Of a stretch of DNA of 64,000 bases, positions 24,517 to 33,225 are shown piece by piece. A program made the position numbers and the translations under genes. The DNA is from Bog-473 sp963745665 (GTDB lineage: Bacteria > Actinomycetota > Acidimicrobiia > Acidimicrobiales > RAAP-2). The stretch is taken from assembly GCA_963745665.1 (NCBI GenBank), contig CAVUYE010000001.1, positions 248,001-312,000 on the forward strand, given 5' to 3'. Numbering within the stretch: position 1 is the stretch's first letter; each line of letters opens with the position of its first letter. A model generated the notes under the pieces. The model did not search any database, was not told where the DNA came from, and saw nothing but the letters and a program-made list of their open reading frames with translations.

Positions 24517-26082
24517 TCAGCGGCTGACCTGCCGAACGCCCGTGGGCGAGCTCTCCGGCTGGCGGGGACCGCCGTTGGTCAGCGGCTCGATGTCGATGCG
24601 TACCGGCACCGGCTCTGGGTCGAGCTCGTGATGCTCGTCGTCGGGCCGGGGCGCTGCCGGGACCGTCGAGTACTCGCCCTCGACGGAGAGGCTCACGATG
24701 ACGGCACGCTTGCGCTTGCCGATTCCGTGCACGCCCTGCATCTCGACGCACAGCTGGTAGGCCACGAGACCACTGACGATCGGGACGATGAAGACTGCGA
24801 ACCGGAAGAACCAGAGCACCTCGTTCAGCGAGACGTGGAAGAAGTTGGCCAGAACATCGGTCGAGCTCGCCGCGAAGAGCGTGAACAACAGGGAGAAGAA
24901 CGCCACGCCGGCGGCAGTGCGCTTGGGCCTGTCCCGCGGCCGGTCCAGCAGGTTGTGCAATTCGTCGTCTCCGGTGTACCGGCGTTCGAGCGCGGGCCAC
25001 ATCATGGCGAGGGTGAAGACGATGCCGGGGAAGATCACGGCCGGCAGAACGACCTCGAGCGGGACCGTGTGGCCCCAGAAGGCCAGCTCCCACGACGGCA
25101 TGATGCGCAGCGCGCCGTCGAGCCAACCCATGTACCAGTCGGGCTGCACGGCGTAGGAGATCTTCGACGCGTCATAGGACCCGAACTGCCAGATGGGGTT
25201 GATCTGGGCGAAAGCACTGAGCAGGGCCGTGGCCGCGGTGACCATGAAGAGGAATCCCGTGGTCTTGGCCATGAAGGTCGGGAACATCGGCGAGCCGACC
25301 ACGTTGTGCTCGGTGCGCCCCTCCCCCTTGAACTGGGTGTGCTTCTGGAGCACCAGGAGGCCGAGGTGGGCCGAGAGCAGGCCGATCAGGACCAACGGAA
25401 TTATCAAGACATGGATGATGTAGAAGCGCGGGATTATGACGCCGTTCCCGGGGAACTGGCCGCCCCACAGGAACGTCACCAGGTAGCTGCCGACGAACGG
25501 GATCGACTCGGCGATGGAGTAGCCGATGCGCAACCCGGTTCCCGAGATCAGGTCGTCGGGCAGTGAGTAGCCGATGAACCCCTCCAAGATGGCCAGGATC
25601 AGCATGGTGGTGCCGATGAGCCAGTTCAGCTCGCGGGGCTTGCGGAAGGCCCCGGTGAAGAAGATGCGGGCCATGTGCACGATGATCGACCCGGTGAAAA
25701 TGTCGGCCGCCCAGTGGTGCATCTGGCGGATCAGCAGGCCGCCACGCACGTCGAAGGAGATGCCGACGGTCGAGCGGTAGGCCTCGGAGACCCACTGGCC
25801 GTCGAGCGGCTTGTAGCTGCCGTGGTAGATGACCTGCTGGGTCGACGGGACGAAGTAGAGCGACAGGAACACGCCCGTGGCCAGCAGCACCACGAACGAG
25901 TAGAGGGAGATCTCGCCGAGCATGAAGGACCAGTGGTCCGGGAAGATCTTGTCCAGGAACACGCGGCCGCCCTTAGCCACGCCCAGACGGTCGTCGAGCT
26001 CGCCGACGACCTTGCCCACGTGCCCGTAGGGGCCCAGGGCCTGCCGGCTGCTGCGCTTGGTCTTAGCGGGGGTAGCGCTCAC
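24517..26082 (-). CDS. qcrB: Menaquinol-cytochrome c reductase cytochrome b subunit (QcrB)
   Basis: The 521-residue, ~8-9 TM protein binds two b hemes and the menaquinol sites. Heme histidines lie in IRQMHHWAADIFTGSIIVHMARIF and in the HVLIIPLVLIGLLSAHLG region; the PEWY/F-equivalent segment QPDWYMGWLDGAL is present near the QP site. The long C-terminal extension with basic loop (PRDRPKRTAAGVAF) is typical of actinobacterial QcrB, which is split neither in b nor IV. It is the target class of telacebec-type inhibitors. The ATG overlaps the qcrA stop by 4 nt. The fragment before it encodes QcrA. Confidence 0.97.
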   Translation of the reverse strand: MSATPAKTKRSSRQALGPYGHVGKVVGELDDRLGVAKGGRVFLDKIFPDHWSFMLGEISLYSFVVLLATGVFLSLYFVPSTQQVIYHGSYKPLDGQWVSEAYRSTVGISFDVRGGLLIRQMHHWAADIFTGSIIVHMARIFFTGAFRKPRELNWLIGTTMLILAILEGFIGYSLPDDLISGTGLRIGYSIAESIPFVGSYLVTFLWGGQFPGNGVIIPRFYIIHVLIIPLVLIGLLSAHLGLLVLQKHTQFKGEGRTEHNVVGSPMFPTFMAKTTGFLFMVTAATALLSAFAQINPIWQFGSYDASKISYAVQPDWYMGWLDGALRIMPSWELAFWGHTVPLEVVLPAVIFPGIVFTLAMMWPALERRYTGDDELHNLLDRPRDRPKRTAAGVAFFSLLFTLFAASSTDVLANFFHVSLNEVLWFFRFAVFIVPIVSGLVAYQLCVEMQGVHGIGKRKRAVIVSLSVEGEYSTVPAAPRPDDEHHELDPEPVPVRIDIEPLTNGGPRQPESSPTGVRQVSR

Positions 26083-27044
26083 GAATTCCGCTCCCAGAAC
26101 CCAGGCCCGATCGGCTGATTGTACGGCGCCATGGCGATGAGGTACCCGTCCTCGTTGTAGCCGAGGTGCATCTGGGGCAGAGGCCGCGGCGCCGGCCCGA
26201 ACTGGGGCACGGCGCCGTTACGCACGTTGAACATCGACTGGTGACAGGGGCAGACCAGCAACTCGAGCTGCTGCTCGTAGAGCCCGACGGGGCAGCCCAG
26301 GTGTGTGCACACCTTGGAGTAGGCGACGTAGCCGTCGGGAGTCCAGTCCTCGCGTCCGGGCTCGGTCGTGAAGGGCTGGTCCGACACCCTGATGAGCACG
26401 GTCTGGTCGACGGCCTGCCCCTCGTCGGTGATGAACCCGGTCAGGGCGCTGACCGTGTTCTGGGGGTAGACGGTCATGATGCCGCCGACGACCAGGGTGT
26501 CCTTGCGTACGGGACGCGCGCTCGAGTCCACCAGGACCATTCCCTTGCGCCAGCTGGTGGTCTCGAGGGACGTCCCGGGCAGCGGCCCGAGGGAGCGGAT
26601 CAGCGGGAAGGCGGCGACGATCCCGAAGATGCCGGCGCCGGCCGCAAAGAGGCCACCGAGCATCCGGCGCCGCTTGACGACGACGGCCGAGCGCTCGACC
26701 AGGGCAGCCGACATGACGTCGCGCTCCTCGGGGGTCGAGGCGAGCGTGTGGCGCTCCTCGACGAAGGGGCCTTGCGGCATGAGGTACTTGCCCCAGGCGG
26801 TGAGGCCGAAGCCCAGGGCGAACAAGCCGGCGCCGAGCGCGCCCCCGAACGTCCAAGGGCTCCAGTTCTGCCAGTAGGCGGCACCGGCCACGGCGAACAA
26901 GACGAGGCCGACGAACAGGATGAGGCCGATGATGTTCTCGGTCCGGTCCGGGTTCTTCGCCGCGTCGCCCATGTGGGGGTCGCTCAGAGCGGCGATGGGC
27001 ATGGGCACCCGCGTGCGCGAGGGCTGGTGGTCCACGTCGCTCAC
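26079..27044 (-). CDS. qcrA: Menaquinol-cytochrome c reductase Rieske subunit (QcrA)
   Basis: The 321-residue iron-sulfur subunit has the Rieske [2Fe-2S] motifs CTHLGCPVG and CPCHQSMFNV near residues 250-280. Its N-terminal half has three hydrophobic helices (NIIGLILFVGLVLFAVAGAAYWQNW, FGGALGAGLFALGFGLTAWG, MLGGLFAAGAGIFGIVAAFPL), the actinobacterial arrangement. The third helix is preceded by VVVKRRRMLGG, and Tat-dependent insertion is plausible (a tatA lies at 11977). It overlaps qcrC and qcrB by 4 nt each (ATGA). It passes electrons from menaquinol to QcrC. Confidence 0.97.
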   Translation of the reverse strand: MSDVDHQPSRTRVPMPIAALSDPHMGDAAKNPDRTENIIGLILFVGLVLFAVAGAAYWQNWSPWTFGGALGAGLFALGFGLTAWGKYLMPQGPFVEERHTLASTPEERDVMSAALVERSAVVVKRRRMLGGLFAAGAGIFGIVAAFPLIRSLGPLPGTSLETTSWRKGMVLVDSSARPVRKDTLVVGGIMTVYPQNTVSALTGFITDEGQAVDQTVLIRVSDQPFTTEPGREDWTPDGYVAYSKVCTHLGCPVGLYEQQLELLVCPCHQSMFNVRNGAVPQFGPAPRPLPQMHLGYNEDGYLIAMAPYNQPIGPGFWERNS

Positions 27045-28036
27045 GAACGTTCCCCGATCCAGAAGCAGATGAGGGCGAGACCGCCCACGCCGATGAGCAG
27101 GGCCACGAAGCCCTCGGCCACCGGGCCCACGCCGCCGAGAGCGGCCCCGCCTGGGTTCTGCGGGTGCTGCAGCCGGCCGGTGACGTACGAGACGATGTCG
27201 GTCACCTGCTGGTCGGTCAGGTTGCCGGAGAAGCGCGGCATGTTGGCCGGCCCTATGCGTACCGCTTCGGCCACCTGTTGGGCCGACACCGAGCGGTTCT
27301 GCAGCGAGGGGGCGTTGGTGCCGAAGGCCAGCGCGTCGCCGGACCCCTCAATGGTGTGGCAGGCGGCGCAGTTCAGCGAGAAGAGGTCCTGCCCCAGCGA
27401 CTGGTTGGCCCCGGAGAGGTGCGGGGTGGGCACCGCGGGGACGGAGGGGTCGAGCGAGTTGACCCAGGCTGCGAGCTCCAACGCCTGCACAGGCGTCAGC
27501 CGGGTGGGCTTGCGCTCAGCCTCCACGGCCTTGACGTCGGTGGCGGGCATGCGGCCCGTGCTCACCCAGAAGTCGACCGTGGCGGCGCCGACGCCCTGCA
27601 GATTCGGCCCGATGGTGGCCTGCCCGTCCGGGTTCACGCCGTTGGCCTGGTTGCCGTGGCAGGCCGAACAGGTCTGGGCGAACAGCAGCTGGCCGGCGGA
27701 GATGAACGACCGGGGCGGGTTGGAGTACGTGATGGCCGTGTTGCCGTAGGTGATGAGGTGACCGTTGAGGCAGGTCCGCGAGGTGCTGAGGAACGGGTTG
27801 CCGGCGTTTGACACCACGCTCGTCACACCCTTGACGTTGACCGTGCCGCACGAGTGCGTCGTGACATGCGTCGGACTGACCGATACCTGCGCCGCGTCGT
27901 CATGGCCGCTCGCCGCGGCGGAGTTGCCGGGGAAGCACATGGCCAGCGAAGCCAGACCGGCCACCGAAAGAAGGCCCGCCGGCAGCAGGAACCGGCTCGT
28001 CAGTGTCCTTTTGAGTGGAGCGCGCACGCCTCGCAT
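27041..28036 (-). CDS. qcrC: Menaquinol-cytochrome c reductase diheme cytochrome c subunit (QcrC)
   Basis: The 331-residue protein has two heme-binding motifs, CSACH and CAACH, each in a cytochrome c-like domain, an N-terminal hydrophobic segment (FLLPAGLLSVAGLASLAMCF) and a C-terminal membrane anchor (GFVALLIGVGGLALICFWIG). In Actinobacteria this diheme subunit replaces soluble cytochrome c and hands electrons straight to CtaC. Between the first hydrophobic region and the first domain is a ~70-residue unusual stretch with two Cys. The ATG at 28036 lies after the ctaE stop; the TTG at 28060 would overlap it. Confidence 0.96.
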   Translation of the reverse strand: MRGVRAPLKRTLTSRFLLPAGLLSVAGLASLAMCFPGNSAAASGHDDAAQVSVSPTHVTTHSCGTVNVKGVTSVVSNAGNPFLSTSRTCLNGHLITYGNTAITYSNPPRSFISAGQLLFAQTCSACHGNQANGVNPDGQATIGPNLQGVGAATVDFWVSTGRMPATDVKAVEAERKPTRLTPVQALELAAWVNSLDPSVPAVPTPHLSGANQSLGQDLFSLNCAACHTIEGSGDALAFGTNAPSLQNRSVSAQQVAEAVRIGPANMPRFSGNLTDQQVTDIVSYVTGRLQHPQNPGGAALGGVGPVAEGFVALLIGVGGLALICFWIGERS

Positions 28037-28038
28037 AC

Positions 28039-28641
28039 CTACTTGAGGAGGAACAGGCAACTGTAGAGCCCGACCCAGACTATGTCGACGAAGTGCCAGT
28101 AATAGGAGACCCCCTGCACTGCCGAGAGCTCGCCCGGGTCACCGCCCTTCTCGCCACGCAGGCGACCGAGGAGGAAGACCATGGCGAGCAGCCCGATGAA
28201 GACGTGCAGGCCGTGCAAGCCCGACATGACGTAGAAGAGCGACCCGTAGGAGTTGGTGTACCAGCGTGTCGTGCTGAACAGCCACTCGTAGACCTGGTTC
28301 CCCAGGAAGGCCACGCCGAGGAAGATCGTGGCCACGATCCAGATCCGGGCCGAGCGCCGCTTGCGCCACTCCAGCTGGAACACGGCCCGCTGCATGGTGA
28401 AGCTCGACGAGACCAGGACCAGGGTGAAGAAGCCAGCGCGCAGGGTGTCGAGGTCCGTCCCGGCCGGCGGCCAGGGCCCGACCGTATTGGCCCGGATGGT
28501 GAAGAAAGCGGCGAAGAGGCCGCTGAAGAACATCAACTCGGACCCGAGCCAGATCATGACGCCGATGGCCAGCATCGGAGGCCGGTCGTGGACGATCTTT
28601 CCCTGGGGAGCGGGGACCTCCGCCGAGACAGCCTGGGTCAC
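28039..28641 (-). CDS. ctaE: Cytochrome c oxidase subunit III (CtaE)
   Basis: The 200-residue, five-to-six-helix subunit contains ELMFFSGLFAAFFTIRANT, the F/Y-rich AGFFTLVLVSSSFTMQRAV, the GVAFLGNQVYEWLFST loop, MSGLHGLHVFIGLLAMVFLL and YYWHFVDIVWVGLYSCLFLL, the standard subunit III set. It stabilises CtaD. It leads the ctaE-qcrCAB operon; its stop is next to the qcrC ATG. Start choice: GTG at 28641, which has TAGAAA 7 nt upstream, is preferred to the GTG at 28674, which would add 11 residues. Confidence 0.95.
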   Translation of the reverse strand: MTQAVSAEVPAPQGKIVHDRPPMLAIGVMIWLGSELMFFSGLFAAFFTIRANTVGPWPPAGTDLDTLRAGFFTLVLVSSSFTMQRAVFQLEWRKRRSARIWIVATIFLGVAFLGNQVYEWLFSTTRWYTNSYGSLFYVMSGLHGLHVFIGLLAMVFLLGRLRGEKGGDPGELSAVQGVSYYWHFVDIVWVGLYSCLFLLK

Positions 28642-28654
28642 AGGTGAATTTCTA
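28642..28654 (-). promoter_or_regulatory. -10-like element of ctaE-qcrCAB
   Basis: TAGAAA on the minus strand (28654-28649) is 7 nt before the GTG at 28641. The same hexamer stands 9 nt before nuoA, suggesting similar control of the two respiratory operons, but with only one shared hexamer this is weak. Confidence 0.4.
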
Positions 28655-28728
28655 GTCGACCCGACCGCGAACACGCCAACTAAGAGGTGGGGCGGCGGCG
28701 GCGGCTCCCCGGGTCCCGAAGACCCAGG

Positions 28729-31087
28729 TCAGCGCAGCTCGAAGGGGAGGGGGTCGGCGTGCAGCACCGTCAGGCGCCGGGTCGGTCTTGTGAAAGCGAC
28801 GTAGAGCGTCCGCAAGCCCCGTGTGGTGGCGACCGGCGGCCCCTCCCCCGCGACTTCGTCCCCCACGGCGGCGATCAGAGAGGGCTCCACGACGATCACC
28901 GAATCGAACTCGAGACCGTTGGTCTCATCGGCCGGAAGGACGACCAGGCCGGCGGCCAGACCGTCCCCGGAGGGATCGCGCGGATCGATCGGGTCGAGGC
29001 CGGCCTCGTCGAGCGCCCGGGTCAGCTCGGGGAGCATGACCGCCGGACCGAGCACGGCAACCCGGCCCGGCGCGACCGCCGCCACTTCCTCGCGGGCCAG
29101 CTCGGCCAGGCTGGCGCCGAGCCCGAATCTGCCGGTGGCCACGACCCGCGGGGGGAAGCCCGACTGCCGCACGGGGCGCGGCGGAGCGATGTCGGGCGCC
29201 GCGACGGCCAGGACCAGCGCGGCCAGTGCCACCACCTCGGCGGGGGTCCGGTAGCTGACCGTCAGCTCCACCAGTCGTGTTGGTCGCTGCGGGCTCAGGT
29301 GGCGCGTGATGTCGTCCCACCCGGAGGGGGCCCAGGGCCCTGTGGCCTGCGCGATGTCACCCACCACGGTCATGGAGCCCGAGAGCGACCGGCGCGCCAG
29401 CATCCGCAGCTGCATGGGCGAGAGGTCCTGCACTTCGTCCACCACGATGTGACCGAAGGCCCGGATTTCGTCCTCGGACGCGGTCGCCGAGGTGGCCGTA
29501 GGCTCGGGCGAGGCCGCCAACCCTTGCGGCCAGAACCCCATCTCCGAGGCCGTGCCCTCCTCGACCCGCTTGGCCCGCGACCGGACCGGCCCGCGGCGCG
29601 GGCCCAGCAGCGTCCGCGCCTCGTCGATCAGCGCAGCGTCGCCGACCGTCCACTGCACCGTGTCGAGGGAGGTACTGCGGGGCCGGTACAGGCGCTGGGT
29701 CTCTGGCGCGGCCAGGATCCCCTTTCCGGCGGCGGTCAACAGCGCACGGGCGCCGAGGAGATCGTGCAGGAACTCGTGCGGCGACAGGCGTGGCCACATC
29801 CGGTCGAGGGCGTCGCTGACTTCGGGCACACGGCGCAGCCTCTGGGCCAGATCCTTCTGCTCCTCGGGTGTCGGCGCGTCGTCCGCCCCGTCGACCCCGC
29901 TGCGACCGAGCCGGGCGCGGTACTCGTCCGACAGTGCGCGCAGGACGTGCGACTCCACGAAGCGTCGCCGGGCGTTGTGGGGGCCCGGCCGACGGCGGGC
30001 CATCCCGACGATGTCCTCGGTCAGCCGGGCGCGGAGGCGCAACACCCCGGCGCCGAACGGCACCTCGACATCGTGACGGAGCGGCCGCTCGCGGGTCCGC
30101 ACCGCACGCGCCAGCACCTTGACCATGCGCACATCGCCCTTCAGCTTGGCGACAGCGGGGTCGTCGACGCCGCGCACGCGGACCTCCGGCACCAGTCCGG
30201 CCACCGTCGACAGGCTGACCCCGGTCTCACCGAGGGAAGGCAGGACCTGCTCGATGTACCGCAAGAACAAGGGGTTCGGCCCCACCACGAGGACGCCCTG
30301 TCGCTCCAGCGGGAAGCGGTGGGTGTAGAGGAGGTAGGCGGCCCGGTGCAGGGCCACCGCCGTCTTGCCTGTGCCGGGCCCGCCCTGGACGACCAGCACC
30401 CCGGGAAGCGGCGAGCGGATGATCTCGTCCTGCTCGCGCTGGATGGTCCCGATGATGTCGCCCATCTGGCCCGTCCGCGCCTGGCCGAGCGCCGACAGCG
30501 AGCGCGCCGGGGCCACCCAGGACCAACCCGTCCGCCAGGAGGCGCTCGCCCCCCTCTCGGAACTGGGCGCCGCCGGCGCCGGCCGGCGCGGGCACGCCGG
30601 CGCGGCCCTCGGGGTCGACGAAGTACTCGTCTTCGAGCCCGAGGATGCTGCGGCCCCGCACGGCGAGGTGCCGACGGCGAGCGAGTCCCTGAGGGTCGAG
30701 CCCGGTCGCCCGGTAGAAGGGCTCCGCCACCGGGGCGCGCCAGTCGACGACCAGCGGTTCGTGGTCCGGGCCCGAGACGGCGAGCCGGCCGATGTGGAAG
30801 GACTCTCCCAGGAGTGGATTCTCGGAGGTGGTCTCGACGCCGGGCTCGGGGAGGCGGTCGATGCGGCCGAAGTAGAGCGCCTGGTCGCCGATGTCGAGTT
30901 GCTCCAGGCGCGCCAGGCTGGTGCGGACCACGATGTCGCGCTCGGTGCGCGACTGGAACGTGCCCCCCCGGCCGAGGTCGAGCACGCCCTGCAGCATCTG
31001 GCGCGCCTCGCCCCGCATGAACTCCAACCCGTCGTAGGCACGGTTGAGGAACTCCTGCTCATCCTGCAGATCGGGATGTTCGGGCAC
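28729..31087 (-). CDS. HelR-like RNA polymerase recycling motor ATPase, single-base frameshift
   Basis: About 785 residues in two frames. The N-terminal frame (31087 to ~30520) gives EQEFLNRAYDGLEFMRGEAR, LYFGRIDR and SILGLEDEYFVDPEGRAG, the HelD/HelR start. The C-terminal frame (from ~30550 to 28729) has QMGDIIGTIQREQDEII, Walker A GGPGTGKTAVALHRAAYLLY, VDEVQDLSPMQLRML (Walker B), and late GLRTLYVAFTRPTRRLTVL. One surplus base near 30511-30560 separates them. The family displaces rifamycin from and recycles stalled RNA polymerase. A GGAGGAAGGGGAG Shine-Dalgarno precedes the GTG at 31087. It is divergent from the hem operon. The exact frameshift point is not resolvable by eye. Confidence 0.85.
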
Positions 31088-31170
31088 CTCTCCCCTTCCT
31101 CCCCCGCCCCACGGGGAAACGGTTCAGTTTAGACGGCTCACCACGGCCGGGAGGCCGGGGTGCTGACGCG

Positions 31171-31198
31171 TACGATGAGCCGGACCGAAAGGATTGGC
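31171..31198 (+). promoter_or_regulatory. Promoter and Shine-Dalgarno of the hem operon leader ORF
   Basis: TACGAT at 31171-31176 is a plausible -10, and AAAGGA at 31188-31193 is 5 nt from the ATG at 31199. This is one of the few clear Shine-Dalgarno sites before an operon's first start here. Confidence 0.5.
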
Positions 31199-31267
31199 AT
31201 GCTCATCTCGACCATGAACGACGTCTGTGCCTACGGGACGGCCGTCGTCAAAGAGCCGATCGGGTGA
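31199..31267 (+). CDS. 22-residue leader ORF overlapping hemE
   Basis: An ATG with AAAGGA 5 nt upstream opens a 22-codon frame beginning MLISTMND, with a middle VCAYGTAVV and ending KEPIG, closed by TGA at 31265-31267. That TGA overlaps the hemE GTG (GTGA), so translation of the leader and hemE is coupled. The peptide has one Cys and one Tyr and no membrane segment; it is too short to be classified. It could be a regulatory leader peptide controlling the heme operon or a small functional protein. Amino-acid attenuation is unlikely as there is no run of one residue. Confidence 0.55.
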   Translation: MLISTMNDVCAYGTAVVKEPIG

Positions 31268-32322
31268 GCCTGGCCACAGCGGCGCGCCCGGACCTCGTGC
31301 GCGCCTGCCTGCGGGAGCCGGTGTCCCGCACGCCGGTTTGGTTCATGCGTCAGGCGGGGCGCGCGCTGCCCGAATACCGGGCGGCTCGCGGCGCGGGGTC
31401 GATCCTGGCGGCCATCGGCGACGCCTCGTTGTCGGCCGAGCTGACGCTGCAGCCGGTACGGCGCTACGGCGTGGACGCCGCCATCGTGTTCTCGGACATC
31501 GTGGTCCCCCTGCAGGCCATCGGCTTCGGCGTCGAGGTGGAGCAGGGCCGCGGACCGGTCGTGGCGGAGCCGTTCCGCAGCAAGGCCGACCTGGCCCGTC
31601 TCCGGCCCTTCGAGCCGGCGGCCGATGCCCCTTACGTGGCCCAGACCGTCGCCCTGGTCCGCCAGGAGCTGCAAGGGTCGGGCGTGGCGCTGATCGGCTT
31701 CGCCGGCGCGCCCTTCACGGTGGCCAGCTACGCGGTGGAGGGTGGGCCGTCGCGCACCTTTGCCAAGGTGAAGTCCCTCATGCATGGGGACCCCGACCTG
31801 TGGCGGCAGCTGACGGAGCGACTGGCCGCCATGGCGGTGGCCTCGCTCCGGGCGCAGATCGAGGCCGGCGCGCAGGCCGTCCAGATCTTCGACAGCTGGG
31901 CCGGCTCACTCGCACCCGACGAGTACGCCCGCTTCGCCCTTCCCGCCACACGGACCGTCTTGGAAGGCATCGCCGACCTCGGCGTGCCGACGATCCTCTT
32001 CGGTGTCGGCACCGGCGAGCTCCTGGGGCTGATGGGTAGCGCCGGACCCGACGTGGTCGGTATTGACTGGCGCGTCCCTCTCGACCTGGCGCGTCAGCGC
32101 GTCGGCACGGGCCATGCGCTGCAGGGCAACCTCGACCCCGCGCTGTGCCTGGCGCCATGGCCCGTTGTGGCGGAGGCCACCCGATCTGTTCTCGCCGGCG
32201 CGGACGATGGCACCGCCACCGGCCATGTCTTCAACCTGGGTCACGGCGTCCTGCCCGAGTCGGACCCGGGCATCCTGGCTGCCGTCGTCGACCTGGTCCA
32301 CGCGGAGACGGCACGAGAATGA
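31264..32322 (+). CDS. hemE: Uroporphyrinogen decarboxylase
   Basis: The 352-residue enzyme decarboxylates uroporphyrinogen III to coproporphyrinogen III. Family motifs: PVWFMRQAGRALPEYR near residue 24 (catalytic Arg), the aspartate in AAIVFSDIVVPLQAIG, LIGFAGAPFTVASYAVEG, and the C-terminal GHVFNLGHGVLPE. Length is typical. It starts GTG at 31264 within the leader ORF stop (GTGA) and overlaps hemH by 4 nt (ATGA at 32319-32322). It acts in the cytoplasm between HemD (63421, same window) and HemY. Confidence 0.97.
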   Translation: MSLATAARPDLVRACLREPVSRTPVWFMRQAGRALPEYRAARGAGSILAAIGDASLSAELTLQPVRRYGVDAAIVFSDIVVPLQAIGFGVEVEQGRGPVVAEPFRSKADLARLRPFEPAADAPYVAQTVALVRQELQGSGVALIGFAGAPFTVASYAVEGGPSRTFAKVKSLMHGDPDLWRQLTERLAAMAVASLRAQIEAGAQAVQIFDSWAGSLAPDEYARFALPATRTVLEGIADLGVPTILFGVGTGELLGLMGSAGPDVVGIDWRVPLDLARQRVGTGHALQGNLDPALCLAPWPVVAEATRSVLAGADDGTATGHVFNLGHGVLPESDPGILAAVVDLVHAETARE

Positions 32323-33224
32323 CGACGGGCGTCCTGCTCATGGCGCACGGCACACCGACGAGCCCGACGGAGATCGCCTCCTTCTACACGCGTATCCGGC
32401 GCGGCCGTCCGCCCACGCCCGAACAGCTGGCCGATCTCGAAGCACGGTACGCCGCCATCGGAGGCGTGTCACCGCTGGCCGTCCGCACCAGCGCGCAGTA
32501 CGACGCGGTACGCGTCGCACTCGAAGGGCGCGCACCCGGTCACTATCAGGTGGTGTACGGCGCCAAGCACACCGAACCGCTCATTGAGGAGGCCGCCGCA
32601 GCGTTGGGCGCGGCAGGCCTGGACCGGGTCATCGGCCTCGTCCTCACGCCGCACGGCTCCACCATGGGTTCACAGGAGTACATGGAGCGCGCCGCGGGCG
32701 CTCTGGGGACCACGACACCCTTCGTGCCCGTCGGCCCGTGGTACGCCCACCCCGCACTGGTCGCGCTGCTGGCGGCCCGTGTGCGGGCCGCGCTGACCAC
32801 CGTGACCGGGCGGGTCACCGTGATCTTCACGGCCCACTCGCTGCCCGAGCGCATCCGGGAGATCGGCGACACCTACCCCGAGCAGCTGGCCGAGTCGGCC
32901 CGGCTCGTCGCCAATGCGGCAGGGCTCGACGAGTGGCTGGTCGCCTGGCAGAGCGCGGGACGAACCCCCGAGCCCTGGCTCGGCCCGGACGTGCGCGACG
33001 TGGTGCGCCGGCTGGCCGATGATGCTGCCGCCGACGCCGTCGTCGTCTGCCCGATCGGCTTCGTGGCCGACCACTTGGAGGTGCTCTACGACCTCGACGT
33101 CGACGTGGCCGGCTTGGCGGCGGCGGGTGGCCTCGCCTACGCCCGAACGGCGTCGCTCAACGACGACCCCGCCTTTATTGCGGTGTTGACCGACCTCATC
33201 ACCGCCGCCGACGGGGAGCCCTGA
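32319..33224 (+). CDS. hemH: Ferrochelatase (coproporphyrin III-type, HemH/CpfC)
   Basis: The 301-residue enzyme inserts Fe2+ into a porphyrin. It begins TGVLLMAHGTPTSPTEIASFYT, has YGAKHTEPLIEEA, VGLVLTPHGSTMGSQEYME, the catalytic FTAHSLPERI (His) and VVCPIGFVADHLEVLYDLD, where the glutamate pairs with the active site. In Actinobacteria the usual route inserts iron into coproporphyrin (CpfC) and then decarboxylates with HemQ; the substrate is inferred from lineage, as HemQ is not in the window. No [2Fe-2S] cluster Cys tail is visible. It starts ATG at 32319 and ends 1 nt before hemY. Confidence 0.93.
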   Translation: MTTGVLLMAHGTPTSPTEIASFYTRIRRGRPPTPEQLADLEARYAAIGGVSPLAVRTSAQYDAVRVALEGRAPGHYQVVYGAKHTEPLIEEAAAALGAAGLDRVIGLVLTPHGSTMGSQEYMERAAGALGTTTPFVPVGPWYAHPALVALLAARVRAALTTVTGRVTVIFTAHSLPERIREIGDTYPEQLAESARLVANAAGLDEWLVAWQSAGRTPEPWLGPDVRDVVRRLADDAAADAVVVCPIGFVADHLEVLYDLDVDVAGLAAAGGLAYARTASLNDDPAFIAVLTDLITAADGEP

Positions 33225-33225
33225 C

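Noticed and set aside
26166..27749. 527-codon plus-strand frame opposite qcrA/qcrC
   Set aside because: Antisense shadow; no motif and the minus strand holds Rieske and cytochrome c motifs.
28687..31020. 777-codon plus-strand frame opposite the HelR-like gene
   Set aside because: Arg/Gly/Pro-rich and repetitive; the minus strand has clear ATPase motifs.
31088..31170. Rifamycin-associated element upstream of the HelR-like gene
   Set aside because: The known inverted-repeat element of helR promoters could not be found in the 31088-31170 gap.
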